Shown here piece after piece: positions 41,693 to 55,490 of a stretch of DNA of 64,000 nt. Under the pieces are notes generated by a model that saw only the letters and a list, made by a program, of their open reading frames with translations, did no database searches and had not been told where the DNA came from. Both the position numbers and the translations under genes were made by a program. The DNA is from Glandiceps talaboti (taxonomy: Eukaryota > Hemichordata > Enteropneusta > Spengelidae): contig NC_135552.1 in the NCBI RefSeq assembly GCF_964340395.1, positions 24,467,181 through 24,531,180 of the forward strand. The letters are read 5' to 3'. Every line of letters starts with the position of its first letter. The first letter of the stretch is position 1.

Positions 41693-42834
41693 AGTTAGGT
41701 CCATCGATTGCTTGAAATTTGATATCGATATTTGTCATCTAATTATAGAGCTATGTATACGGCAATATTATTACTTCAAAGAGATGCCGGAAACATACTT
41801 CTCTAGGGTAACATATCGTGATTTTATTATCCCAAGCATGCAGTCAAATAAACGAATTATACAAATGCTCTGAGACTCTCAGCAATGTTACACTGACGTT
41901 AATACAATGTGACATAACATTTCCTAGAATTATCCAAGTAAAATTTTTAAAAAACAACTGAATGAATATATAAGTACCTGATCGAGAAAAGTATATTAAA
42001 ATTATTATCACTAACACTTTTGTTGTCGTTTTAGTTTCCCTCCTCGGTCAATGACACTAAGCTACAATATGCAAAGCATTATGGGTAAACGCAGAACAGT
42101 CGATTTGACTCTTCACTTTCTGACATCAAATATATTGATGTCTTCATAATTCATGATTTATGCATATTAGTGACTTTGATTTTGACCCATGTGATTAAAA
42201 ATCTGATGAAGGAGAAGGCTCGATTAAACTCTTTTTAATGCACTGTATTTCCTTGAACGGAGAAGGTTTTTTAAAGAAAAGCAATGACATGCACGATAAA
42301 TGTAGAAATGATAACCATAATTTTAAAAAGATTCAAGACTTGCCCTTGATAAGACTTTCAAATTTATGTATATATTTTGCTTTGATGTCTCTATTGTTTG
42401 TCTCAAATTGCCTTTAGTGTGTTAAGCCCGACGTTTCATTTGGAAAAAAAAAGTTTTGTCTAATCTTGCCATAGTGTTGTTACTTCGTTACTGCTGGGTT
42501 AATCTATCGCAATGGTTCAATGGTGCTGAGAGGGAACACATAAAATATAATGTATTAAAAAAAATGTTTTTAAAACGAAAAGAAAAGAAGAATCATGATT
42601 AAAAGAAACAATAAAGACAAAAGTTAGAAACAAAGTTATGGGGATCGTAATGACCAGGTCACTATGATTTGTTAGCAACTCTGTTTTCTGTATGATAGTT
42701 ATCTGTCTATGTCTATTTATAGTAGTTTTGAACGATCATCCAGTGTCTTTAAGTATCATTCTCACTTTCACTTAGCAATTCTATTAATAATCCGTAAGAT
42801 GTCACTTGCTTTAAAACTCACATATATTGTGAAC
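41693..42834. other. Non-coding region
   Basis: AT-rich DNA. Words such as atttatgcatattag near 42157 resemble homeodomain/POU sites, but single words are not evidence of function. Confidence 0.45.
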
Positions 42835-42837
42835 AGC

Positions 42838-43211
<374 letters not shown>

Positions 43212-43394
43212 TCAATTCTATATTTGGATCCTTATCAATCCATCAGAGACAAGTTCGTAATCTCTCCAAAAAGTCTTGCCGCCAAAAATCAAAGGTGAAT
43301 AAACCCTCTTTAAATTGTTTTATCCAACAGAACTTTATTGTGGAATGCGATTATTGAAATTGAAATGGTCATCAGTAAAGATTTATGTCAAAAA

Positions 43395-43673
43395 TTAGTT
43401 GAAAACGATTAAATTTCCACTAATTTTGAAATAACAATAGGATTCAATCTCTACTAACAAATGTCTGACCGTGAATGGGATTAGATGTTTGTATCTGTGA
43501 CGTAAATCATAAGAATTAGAAGGAGCTCTCTTCGAAACATTATCTGGCATAAGCTGTAGCTCACTGTTTTCTGTCTCTACTTTTTCTCGTTCAAATTTTT
43601 CTGGCGCCAACAGAGGCAATTTTTTCTCATCAATACAACGAATGATTAGTCTCCGAATCGTCGATCTTGACAT
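43395..43673 (-). CDS. Uncertain small ORF or exon, 92 aa
   Basis: A minus-strand ORF that begins with ATG in a favourable context (aacaacATGtca) and has a protein-like composition: MSRSTIRRLIIRCIDEKKLP, many Lys/Glu, then a SNSYDLRHRYKH stretch. The last 20 or so residues read more like non-coding sequence, so if real it might be a first exon ending near the gtcaga at about 43464. No family recognised. YDLR-type motifs occur near the ends of some retroelement polyproteins, so a decayed element is another possibility. No neighbouring exon found. Confidence 0.2.
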   Translation of the reverse strand: MSRSTIRRLIIRCIDEKKLPLLAPEKFEREKVETENSELQLMPDNVSKRAPSNSYDLRHRYKHLIPFTVRHLLVEIESYCYFKISGNLIVFN

Positions 43674-45028
43674 GTTGTTGAACTTAATTTATTAAATGTC
43701 AGATGAAATCAATGCGGCCCTAGCCAGATGAGTCGCAAGGAGAATTTCTAACACTGTACAAGATGAATCGATGGTGCCAGCCAGTCTCCTTGGCGACATA
43801 AAGTCCTCCTTGTAGTCACTCGACAAAATGAGAAATGTGTTCAGAATAAGTACGATGTGCGGTAATAATACGACAAGTAACAATGGTCCTGATGGGGTTT
43901 TTTACATTCCAAGATTCATCATCACCCCAGGGGCGTCTCAACGATGCAGCATCGATATGCGATGTATTAGCACGTAGATCAGCGCAGATTTGACGATTGA
44001 TTTCGCTTTTAAAAGATCAGATAATACGTTTTCCTTGACAATCATCAGTGGATAATATTCGTGATGTCGCCAACAGAATCAATCGCTAGTAGACATCAGA
44101 CACGAATTGTTGCAAGAAATATTCATTTACATCACGACTTATGATGGCACATTAATAAAAAAACAAACACCCATATTTTCTATTTGAACGGTTTGATTAT
44201 TGTCACGGTGTCTAATATTTCGTTCTTTAGTAACTTTGGTCTGTTAATATCACCTCATCTGGATACAATAATTACCTTTCATCTAATTTCAATGTTTCAT
44301 AATTTCAATCCATTCCTGTTAGAGATTCAATATAGCTAGGCTAGTTTGTAGTCCATTTTGAGTTTTACAATGTAATCTTTTTGCTGTAATGTTTCATCTC
44401 AATTATTGAATTCATTTTTTATTCTTAATATTATATAGGACATTTATTATCTGAATTGGGAACAGTTGTTACTGCCTTAATTATTTACTGATGATGGATA
44501 ACGTTTTTAATAACTTACGTTATTCATTATTCACATCTCGTTATTCTTATAGAAATAATGATTGAAATATCTATCCAAACAGTTGCGTTTTTTCCCTTCA
44601 CTTCATTTTTTCTCTATGTTCGCTTTCATTTGACTGTCTTAATGACAATGTTCAATACTTTTCCAGTATCAATACGCCGTTTTGCACATCGTATTCCCAT
44701 AGAGATCAAGTTCTTTGTTAACCTTACTAGGCAATGAAACGGTAGTGCTTGTTCAAATAGGTTCTATCATAATAAATCATTTTGCTGTTACAGTACTTTT
44801 TAGTTTCTACATTTACATTTTTTGCATATTGGTTTGTAGCCCCTTCAAAAGCTGTTTGCTTTGCTTTGTAGCCACCTTTGACATGACAATGTATGCGATC
44901 TTAATATACGCAAATATGATTTTGAATTATTGGCATTGCATACATTATTCGATTTTTTCATCCATCAAATTGAACATGTATGTTGAAACAAGAAATTATT
45001 TCTCATGTCTGCTCGATTTTTTACTAAT
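43674..45028. other. Non-coding region
   Basis: No feature supported. The minus-strand reading frame at 43692-43883 lacks an ATG for its hydrophobic start. Confidence 0.45.
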
Positions 45029-45218
45029 ACAATGAAAATCAAAAGAGCTGAAACAAAACGTTGTCTTGCTGAACAAACAGCTTACTAATACTGCTACATT
45101 GTATCGTCTTACTCGACAATAATCAATTTTCTTTTTTTGCCAGACGATACAATGTAGCAGTGTTCTTAAGATTTTATTGAACCAGACGTTTTGTTTAAGG
45201 TTTTGTGATTTTGATTGT
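45029..45218. mobile_element. Palindromic MITE, about 190 bp
   Basis: Perfect 20-bp inner arms ACTGCTACATTGTATCGTCT at 45090-45109 and its inverse at 45142-45161, continuing outward with weaker complementarity (caaaacgt..., then acaatcaaaatc) to about 45029 and 45218. No coding capacity. Its inner arm defines a family found many times at 59.8-64 kb. Confidence 0.8.
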
Positions 45219-45521
45219 AAAAATTCCTTCAGCAGGTGGATGGCGTCAAGAGGAAAACAATGTAGTGAATTAATTTTTGAAATTAGATTCAATCAACTTA
45301 CTATGAAAATGCAAAACGTCACCAACTTTATCAACATTGTAAATGACAGTGTGGCCCAAATTGTTTCAGTCACATGATGGCCAAAGTTGACAATGTTGTA
45401 CGATACATGTACACATTGATCAGTAAATACCACATATTGAAATAAAATATGTCTTCATCGAGAGATCTTTGGCAAGAACTAGGTCATGTTTTCTTCTGAT
45501 CTTAGTTCGCCATCACGTATG

Positions 45522-45605
45522 TATGTACGTACGTACGTACGTACGTATGTATGTATGTATGTATGTATGTATGTATGTATGTATGTATGTATGTATGTAT
45601 GTATG
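45522..45605. repeat. (GTAC)n/(GTAT)n tract
   Basis: About five GTAC units flanked by GTAT units, then about 15 GTAT units. Confidence 0.94.
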
Positions 45606-48600
45606 GAAATTGTCACAGCTTGATATCTCAGTGATATACTCAATATTTTCAAGACATTGTAAACATCAGTGTTTCATTTGATATATTTTCTTGCCAATGT
45701 CACTTCTTGTGTACACGGCTTAATAAATAAATAAATAAATAAATATGGAAATATGTATGAAAATATATTGTAAAATAAATGAAAATTTGCGTTGTGTGTA
45801 CGTGTATGTATTCTGCCCTTTTTCGTGCCTGTTTTTCTGTATTATGTACAAATGTATGACCATGTACCTTGGTGAAGACATATCAAATATGTTATTGTTT
45901 TCTTATACGATTGCAATGTACCTTTGATTGTTTTAATTAATTTCCCCTGAAATGCTCACTCGTTTAGAGAATTACCATGTTGTCGCAATCATATAGCCTG
46001 GCTATATATGGTAAATGAGTAGAACTGTACATTGCCATGATCAGTTGCTATGAAAATGTATCTGTTACCACCCATTTCAATCATGGTCATAGCCAATCAT
46101 TGCGTCTATCTATTCAATTTAAACTGTATGGTAAACAAGTTCATTACAAGGGATTACTAGAAATATACAAACAGTCCTAACACCTTGATATTTTGTGTAC
46201 ATTTTTATGACCAATCTCGGTATATCACAACCACTGTCAAATTACAACATTTAAGTGTTATCTAGTACATCAAGGCTTTGTAGCAGTGGTTATTTTAATA
46301 TTACTATCGAGTATCATGTCAAATTGCTATCAAAGTATAGTAGCAATTCATCACATACAAATCCTAAGTGAATTTTGCAAACTTTCGACATGTATTTGTA
46401 TATGTGGATATTGGAACCTGAGATTTTGTTAGTTTTAGACTTGTTATGTAGTTACACATGTAATTTATTGGAGCTAGGACCTGCTTTCGTTTTTTTCTAT
46501 CCTGGTACCAGAGCTAGACAAGGTGTTATATATCCGAGGTAGTCAACCGTCATGCCATACATACCAACATGTTACTAACATAACGTAGGTTTGGCGACTT
46601 CGAAATCAATAGCATGAAATATGGATAAAGCGTTCATCTGACATCATTGGAAATAACACTAACTGTGCGTAGCAATTTCTTAGAATTCATGTCAAAATTT
46701 CAATGTTTAGAATAATCCATAGTTTGAGCTAACGACGCTTTACAATTACTAGATGACAATTAATAAGGGCCTGCTGTCTTTAGAATTGAATTTCCAACCT
46801 GCAGCTATATCATATCGAGGAACTCAGAAAGTGTGTTGTCAAGGTGACGATTTTAATGAAACCAATCTAACATGACGTGTATACTGCAAAAGCTGCAGAC
46901 GGTAAAAATGATTAAAAAGTATATGGCTAGGTTTGTGAATGTTTTTGTAATATACAAGTTTTTGCAACCGTGGGACCATATTTACATATATCATACGTCC
47001 GTTTGCCTTACGTTCATATCTCATTAACGTGGTTTCTCGTTTTTGTGTGACAACAAGACATTGCAATTTTGTCATTTGTCGGATCACTCATGTACTCTTG
47101 ATCTGTGTTCTGACCGCCCGTCAAAATTAACAACACCAGCTGTCAACCCAGCATAACTTATTAATTTCATATCGGCCGCGACAGTCTGGCGCCATCCATT
47201 GACAAATGCGGCCACTTGTTAGATTTTGTGTATTGTGTGATACTCGTTGGCGAGGTGCGGGCATGTGACATCAAGAGCAGGCGGTCGACTCCGTGGCACA
47301 TGTGTACAAATGGTTCACAGATAAGTGTCAATGATCGATATGCAGACATTTCTTACTGACATCATTACAATTGAGTGAAAACGTTCAAACTGTCACATGT
47401 CAGACCTTGACATGGTTCACAGAAACGAAATCGGTTGTCAAAATCTTGTCAAGGGATGTATTACCGAGAGTAATCCATCCATGGAATACAGTATATGTGA
47501 ATCGTTGGTACTACTTTAATGTCAGTTTCCCAACATTCGATATTTTTGTCATTCTGCTTGTCAAAACGTGTTAAAAATAACCTGGTTAAACAGGAAATTC
47601 CAAGCCATGCAAAAGTTAATAGTACTTATTGTGATGTAGCCCACATGTAAGTTCGAAATGGAACAATGATCTCAAGCGCTTTATTGTGAGAACATGTTTA
47701 ATAGCACTCATTTGTAATAGGGTGAAACCGACAACTAAATATGCAAATTGACTTTACAATTTCCAAAGTTGTTTGTGGCATTTTGAATGGCAAAATATTA
47801 TTGAGTTGTCACATGAGAAGACATTGATCAATGAGCTAGCATAAGGCTGATTTTCTTTGAACTTGGCATTGACACGGTCAATTTACCGGTGTGCACGTGT
47901 AAGAGGTACCATATTTACTTGATATTTTGCATTATAACCATCAGTATTAGACACTCTTAATTTTAATGGACGTACTCCATAGCATGGCAATAGTTTCCCA
48001 TATTCACAGCTAAGGCTACGTGTACTATTCTTACTGGAGTTTGTCCGCAATTCATGTTTCAACCGGAGGGCAATTGTTCTCCATGAAGACACACACGCCT
48101 CATTGAAATTGACATTGTAAAACAATTACTCGTGCATAAATGACATTATCATCAATGTATGCAGTTTTAATGAACTTTCACTCACTTGAATTAGCTTTTA
48201 ATGCATATTAACTTAGTTCTCCCCTCCACTGTCTATGGTGTGACAGTCTCAATGTCACACATCTCAGGCTCTCAAACGTCGAATACATTGTGACAGATTA
48301 CAACGACAAAATGATTTTTCAATTTCATCAAATACAAATATATGCCACTGGTTATAATCATCACTAAAGAAATACTCCACTATACTAGAGTCGTAATAAA
48401 ATGGAACATCAAATTTCACCATAGATTAATCATATTATGAACTTTCTTTGACCCCATGTGCAAGCAGATGATAAGATAGCAAATGAAATGAGCGGGTCAG
48501 TTGTCTGGTTTCCCTTGCAAAATGTAAGAAAGGGACAATAGTATCTTCTCCTTTATACATGTTATATTCACCAAAGTGAAATTGATTAAGAGTTTGACTC

Positions 48601-48784
48601 GTAAATAATACATAGACGTACAGCAAAATTAAAAAACAGACTTCTTCATAAACAAGCACGATTCACATCAAACACGACATTATTTTTACACTCTGAAACA
48701 TCGTTCCATTTTTGACAGAAACAAACACAGTTTTGTAATCATGTACCATGAAATCGGTCCTCCCTACTATATTCATGTCATGAC
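45606..48784. other. Non-coding region
   Basis: Apart from a short (AATA)n at about 45724-45744, I see no repeat array, RNA gene or supported exon in these 3 kb. Confidence 0.5.
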
Positions 48785-49285
48785 ATTAAAGGGACATCGT
48801 CTGTAGCTGAGGTCATATCATCCATGTGATGGAGTTAACGGGACATAGTCTGTAACCGAGGTCCAATTATCCAAGCGGTGATGTTAAAGGGACATAGTCT
48901 GTAACCGAGGTCTAATTATCCAAGCGATGGTGTTAAAGGAACATAGTCTGTAACTGAAGTTCTATTTTCCAAGTGATGGTGTTAAAGGGAAATAGTCTGT
49001 AACCGAGGTGCTATTATCCATAAGAAAAACACACACAATAAAACTTTATTTAAAATCAAACATGTGGTTGAAGTTGTTACATATACACAGAGGTTTACGA
49101 AACTGAGATTATGTTCTTTTCCGAATATATTTGTAAACCCCGAATATAGATCAGTGTCGTTTTTTTATGTACGAATTTGTGGCGATAGCTTTATATGATT
49201 CACCATACTTTAGAAGTTGGATTTAAGTATATTTCAATATGTACACTAGTAACCATCAAAGAGTTACAGACTATACCCCTTTAAT
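48785..49285. mobile_element. TTAA-type MITE with its left end amplified five-fold
   Basis: (G/A)TTAAAGGGACATAGTCTGT recurs at 48785, 48834, 48883, 48932 and 48981, exactly 49 bases apart. The inverse of the same end, ACAGACTATACCCCTTTAAT, is at 49266-49285. TTAA at both ends suits piggyBac-type target sites (inference). No transposase inside. Confidence 0.75.
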
Positions 49286-50653
49286 ACAGATATAAAATAT
49301 CATGAATACTTCTAAAAATAGTAAAACATTTTATAACGAAGAAACTCTGATCCTCCACATCCCTCTATGTCTTCTGTTTGTTGCTGTACCATACTGGCGT
49401 AAGCAATTCATTTGTTGTTGACCGTTTTCCTTCTTTTAGAAACAGAATTGACAGTCGGATGTCGAATCGACATACAAGATTGACCTCTACTACCCGTACT
49501 GCAGGCATGTACATTCCATACTTAATATGTCAGCCTGTATAATCCGTCTCTTATTAATTTTTAATTCACCGTTTTTATTAGTTGCTTTGTCGGATTATAG
49601 ATATCAAAAACATTAATTCTGGTCGTTGGGTTCTCAGAAGCCATCATATGGTTCACATTCGGTCGGGCTTATAATTGTAAAGATGGCGCTTCACAGACGA
49701 CATATTGATAGGCATTAAACTATTTCGTCTGCGTACTTACAATATACTAATAAGATATTTCATATCAACCCCTTGTATAGAAGGCATATGTCAGCGAATA
49801 TGGAGAATCAATTTCTGTCTTTTGTTATAAATGGAGCTGGTTATAATACAAAATTCTGATGAAAAGCTATTGGAAAGTATCCTTTGTGCCTTCCTGTCCA
49901 AAATAGAGTTAAGAATTAAAGAAACCCTATTTTTTCTTTTTCAAATGATTTTTCCGAGAAAGGACGCGACAGTGGTCCTTGAGCATATAATCCTCTTGTC
50001 TGACAAGAGATTTGTATTTGTATAAGTTTCTGATAAGATTGAATTATGCCAAGATTTACAGACAGACGATAGAGTTGGTTTTAAAAATGACGGGAATGCG
50101 CCTGGTACCAAACAGTTGATCCGCTGTTTTGGCCTTAACCCATTGGACCAGGTAAATGTTATTTGTAACTATGTTTCTGGTCTGAAACAAAGTAGAATTA
50201 TGCCGAGAATTAAAAAAATGTGGGGTTTTTTCTAGTTTTAAAATAGCGGAAAATGTCTGGCGCCTAAAAATATGCATCATTATAACATATCATAAAATGG
50301 TCAGTCGCATTTCTCAATATGTTTTTTTTTTGCCTCAATAAATGTATTAAATTTCAAGTTTGTTTCTGATCTAAAGTAAAGCCAAAATATGCAAATACGT
50401 GGAGAAGAAAAAATAATTCGTACATATATATATATTAATTTTGTTAATTTCTATTTGTATGCAACAATTTGCCAGTCCCTCTGTCACTTAGCGCCAAATG
50501 TAGAACAGTTTAGTTTCCTGTGTACTTCAAACAAAAACCAGTGATATTTCTTATTAGCATACACACAAACAATTTATATATATATAGTTTATATGAATAT
50601 AAGTGTCTCGCTGGAGAGAACAGTGCTCGATACAAATATTAGTAGCAGAGCAT
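49286..50653. other. Non-coding region
   Basis: AT-rich with no recognised gene or repeat of note. Confidence 0.45.
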
Positions 50654-51020
50654 TATAGACTTAATTCAAAAGAATACGGATGTAATAAGTCGTTACTCAG
50701 AGTGTCACGTACCAAAATGTGGCTAGGCACATTAGAAGGCAGGTTGCTGTGAGGTAGAGGGCGGGAAACGGTGGAGAGAGAAAGGAGTCACTCGTAGTGT
50801 GGCTAAAAACGGAATGTCTTTATTTCCAAGTATAACAAAGTAATAGCTAGAGTTTACAGGAAGTGAATAACAATTAATATTGGTATAAGGGATATACGAT
50901 TGTTTCGATAGATATGTACAACATCTATTTATGGAAAGTATTACTGTCTGAAGATCGCTCTAAGCGTGAAACTCTGAGTAACGACTTATTACATCCTTAT
51001 TCTTTTGAATTAAGTCTATA
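50654..51020. mobile_element. MITE with 56-bp terminal inverted repeats
   Basis: 50654-50709 (TATAGACTTAATTCAAAAGA...) and 50965-51020 are inverted copies matching at 54 of 56 positions. The 367-bp element has a non-coding, GC-richer middle (about 50715-50800). The termini begin with TATA and are flanked by AT-rich DNA, so a TA target duplication of the Tc1/mariner kind is possible but unproven. Confidence 0.88.
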
Positions 51021-52683
51021 TATATCGCTTATATGATTTGAAATCCACTTCGAATCACACATGTGATGTAAAGAATTGATGGGAAGTGAAGAAACGTAGT
51101 TTACTCTCCGTAAATCTAAATGTCAAACCTTTTTACATTTCAAGCGTCTCTTTGTCTATCTGTTGACTTTTGCTTGGATTTTCCTGGCGTACTTCCTTGA
51201 AAAATGTAATGTTGCTCAAAGGGAAAATGTGACACTACACACAGGTGCAGTATCAATTTACGCGTACCTATGCCCCGACAAACTCTTCCCTCTGAACAGA
51301 AAATTGCGTCCGCCATGCTTTCATGATCATGCTCTCAATCTAAACGAATCATCGGAACGATGGTTTCAACATATTCGTATTTTTAAAGTTACGTTTTCAA
51401 AATTTGAACGAAAATCAATCTAACATTTCTGTTAAAGGAATCGACGTATTCCTATAAAATGTATAAAAGCAAAACCCATGGCAAATCAAATGCTGTGCGG
51501 GGTATATTTAATAACACGTCACTTTCCTTTGCGTGCAGCACATGTTTCAGGGATTTTGTTTGACTCAAATGTTTCTGGTCAAAGAACACGACCTATTGTG
51601 TACGGATGTCATTTCAGAGTGGATTTGTCTTTAGTGGGAAATGTCTTTTACTTTATTTCATCTTTACGATTCATCTTTGTCGATGATGGAAAGATAAAAT
51701 CTATTAACTATCGTATTCGGAATTGTCTCTTTTAATCGGTCTAACCATCACAACAATAACTCTATTGATGCACCATGACGGCAGGATAAGACCACGAATG
51801 TAAATTTTCTAGTTGTGTTTGGAACAAAAGTTCAAATTGAATACCACGAATGTAGGTTTGCTATATACAGAAAAAGATTACTTGTCCCTTGAGTCGGCAA
51901 TTGAAATTTACGACTGCCCCACGAGTGTTTATTTTATTTATCTAACAAGCAAATTGTAGGTGCACGATAAATGAGTGAATTCAACTGGGGGAGAATCATC
52001 ACTTGTTCGGTCAATACGGCTGCAGTCGGTCAACGTAGACACAAAGTGATGCATCTAATATATTTCCTATCAGGTCGACATATGGTTCAATTCATCTCGT
52101 CCACTGCCACCTTTGTCGGAGTTTTACAGCATTAGGTCTGCCAATATACCCTGGTTTTACCGCGCGCTACTTTGCACATGATAAGGCCATGCCATATGGT
52201 GTTTGCGACGAAGTGCGAGACATACAAAGAAGCTGCCGGCATGTGTGCATCCATGAGACAAGAGTATAGTTCATTATACACGCTTGACGACAGAACTTCT
52301 TCAGAATTAAACCGACTTTCACACTTCGTGATTTGTGGATCAGTAACGCAATTAGTAATCAGATTCACTGCATATATAGTTCACCACGACATGTATATAT
52401 CTGGGTTGTTGTTTTTTCAGCCTAATCAGAACACTGCAGACAAAATGATACCACGTTTTGTCCTTTCTTGCGAAATATATACCATAGAACCTAAGGGAAG
52501 GGGAACTAGAATATCTCTGTTTATCTATTTGATATTTTTCTAAAATTGATTATTTTTTCTAAATGTTTCACATCATACCATTCTGTCTAGTAGCTTGTAC
52601 ACATTTTGAAATGTTGTTGTTCTATATTTATGCTTGGCGGAAACAATATTTGGTTTGATTTTCTATAATATTAGCTGTCTGTC

Positions 52684-52688
<5 letters not shown>
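51021..52688. other. Non-coding region with unconvincing open frames
   Basis: Three frames of 78-123 codons (51163, 51478, 52172) were read. None shows a recognisable domain, and none has splice signals bounding a coding-like segment. Confidence 0.45.
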
Positions 52689-52716
<28 letters not shown>

Positions 52717-52955
52717 TGTATGTATGTATGTATGTATGTATGTACATTTAGGTGTTTAGGTCTAGGTAGGTAGATAGGTGGGTAGGAAGGTAGGTGAATG
52801 GGTTAGTAGGTAGGTTAGTATGTGAGTGGGTTGGTAGGTAGGTAGATTGGTATGTGAGTGGGTTGGTAGGCAGGTAGGTTGGTATGTGAGTGGGTTGGTA
52901 GGTAGGTAGGTTGGTTGGTTGGTATGTGAGTGGGTTGGTAGGTAGGTGTACACCA
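52688..52955. repeat. (TATG)n followed by a degenerate GGTAGGT/TGGGTTGG array
   Basis: (TATG)n to about 52744, then aggtaggt units, and a higher-order unit ggtatgtgagtgggttggta repeated four times at about 52815-52945. Confidence 0.9.
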
Positions 52956-53997
52956 ATAAGCTACTAATGCAGTATAAAAACATAATACGTTTAACCAGCT
53001 GATGAGCTAATTGAATCAAGTAGTATATTAATATGTTATTCTTTGTCTGGAAGTACAAACCATCGTGTCTCCATTTAATAGCAGTCAGGATTGACAATAC
53101 AGCTTGTCGCCATACATTGTCTAGTCTATCTCAAACAGTAGACAGGCGTCTTGGTAATACATAACTACTACACAGGATTAACATTTTGTGTGTCAACTTC
53201 TTACTTTGTCAACTCAATATCTTATTAACTTTAACAATGTGTTCTATCTTATTTTTTCTTGATGTCGGTTTCTCACCAAAACCAATACTAATAAAGGAAT
53301 ACCACTTTCAAGATGAGAAAACAATAGTGAATAACGGACAAAGCTTTTTATTTGCTATTTCCCCGAGAGCTATTAAAATCTTTGTTATATAATGAACTCG
53401 TACCTCGTACTGTGGCATAGACACCGAGTCTCCAACAAGGTTTTAATAATTCAGTATTCTATTTCATTCCACAATAACGATGTTAACGGCCATTAAGTGT
53501 CATTAACTTTTCAGTAATGATCTTTTACTCGGCATAAATTATTGACAGTTTAACTTTATTGGCGTGGTCTTTCGTCATCTACGCCAAGAGGACAATTCGC
53601 TAATGTTGAAATAATCTTCTTTCTCAATAAACGAAATACGCTATCCGTCAATGCCATTATTGTTACATTTGAGATATTTTGTAGAGAATAGATAGGTTTG
53701 TTTCCACACAATCAGATGAACAAGATGAACATTCTATGAACCGAAAAAATGATTTACTTTCTCTGTGTTATACTCAAATTGACTGAATATTTTTACTTTC
53801 TCTGTGTTATATTCAAATTAACTTATGATAGCGGTTGTACGCAGAATCTATTATCTGCGGTCATATCAGGAACGTACCTGTACGTTGTGACGTCATTCCT
53901 GGTTGTCTGACTTTTAACAAACTCACATGTCAACCTTGGTCTGTAAACCAGCCAGTAAATTGTTAGTCAGTAAGTCAGTTACTTACCTACCTACCTA

Positions 53998-54171
53998 GTC
54001 AGTCAGTCAGTCAGTCAGTCAGTCAGTCAGTCAGTCAGTCAGTCAGTTAGTTAGTTAGATAGATCAGTCGTTCAGTTAGTTAGTTAGTCAGTCAGTCAGT
54101 CGGCCAGTCAGTCAGTCAGTCAGTCAGTCAGTCAGTCAGTCAGCCAGCCAGTCAGTCAGTCAGTCAGTCAG

Positions 54172-54220
<49 letters not shown>

Positions 54221-54484
54221 TAATCAATCAATCAATCAGTAAGTTAGTTACTTACCTAGTCAGTCAGTCAGTCAGTCAGTCAGTCAGTCAGTCAGTCAGT
54301 CAGTCAGTCAGTCAGTCAGTCAGATCAATCGTTCAGTCAGTCAGTCAGTCAGTCAGTCAGTCAGTTAGATCAGTCGTTCAGTTAGTCAGCCAGTCAGTCA
54401 GTCAGTCAGTCGGTCAGTCGGTCGGTCGGTCGGTCGGTCGGTCGGTCTGTCAGTTAGTCAGGCAGTCGGTCGGTCGGTCTTTCG

Positions 54485-54515
<31 letters not shown>

Positions 54516-54536
54516 AGTCAGTCAGTCAGTAGTCAC
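53998..54536. repeat. (CAGT)n tract with (CAAT)n and (CGGT)n blocks
   Basis: About 540 bases of GTCA units with an internal AATC block (54173-54237) and a GTCG block near 54405-54450, interrupted by repeated gttagttag and gatca words. Confidence 0.95.
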
Positions 54537-54916
54537 CAGCTAGTTGTTATTTGTTGATCGGTAAGTCAAACGCCAGAAAAAAATGAAACCATTGATCAAA
54601 TGAGAATTACTTTAATAACTCGTTTAAACGGAATTTGCAAACCGTCTGTGATTTATCTAGTCAAATCCAAAACACTGATGTATGTACATCAGTTTATCAT
54701 TTTGTGTATTCGAACATGTTCTCATTTTGACAAATACAGTAATATGTAAAATTCAAACCCATTATCAGCGAAAATCGAAAAAAAAAACATTGGTCGCTGT
54801 AAAAACTTTTTAAAAGAAGAGATGTCATAATGACATATATAGTTAAGTCGTTTCAGAATCCATTATGGTCACCATATAAGTTAACCTACCGACAACTTGC
54901 GATATACGCGTGCGCG

Positions 54917-54936
54917 CGCGCACACACACACACACA

Positions 54937-54982
<46 letters not shown>

Positions 54983-55073
54983 TACATACATACATACATA
55001 CATACGTACATACATACATACATACATACATACATACATACATACATACATACATACATACATACATACATAA
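54917..55073. repeat. (CA)n then (CATA)n tract
   Basis: The CA block runs to about 54980 and about 22 CATA units follow. Confidence 0.95.
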
Positions 55074-55155
55074 AAATGAAAGAAGACGGGTTCGTTATTT
55101 CATAATGGGTTTACATTATGTATGTAAGAAGAATGGAGAAATAAGAATGAAACTC

Positions 55156-55173
55156 TATGTGTGTGTATGTATG

Positions 55174-55236
<63 letters not shown>
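55156..55236. repeat. (TATG)n/(TA)n tract
   Basis: A few TATG units, then about 35 TA dinucleotides. Confidence 0.95.
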
Positions 55237-55239
<3 letters not shown>

Positions 55240-55294
55240 GTATGATAGCTCTCCAAGGTGATTGAGCACTCTACTTGGCCGGCGAAAGAAGAAT

Positions 55295-55490
<196 letters not shown>

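Noticed and set aside
43692-43883. Minus-strand ORF with a signal-peptide-like start
   Set aside because: The hydrophobic start begins with TTG, a stop codon lies a few codons upstream in frame, and no ATG or acceptor supports it.
51163-51423. 86-codon plus-strand frame
   Set aside because: No domain, no splice context, and composition compatible with chance.
52172-52543. 123-codon plus-strand frame, the longest non-repeat frame right of bambi
   Set aside because: No recognisable motif, a competing antisense frame, and a tail (SLFIYLIFF) typical of AT-rich non-coding DNA.
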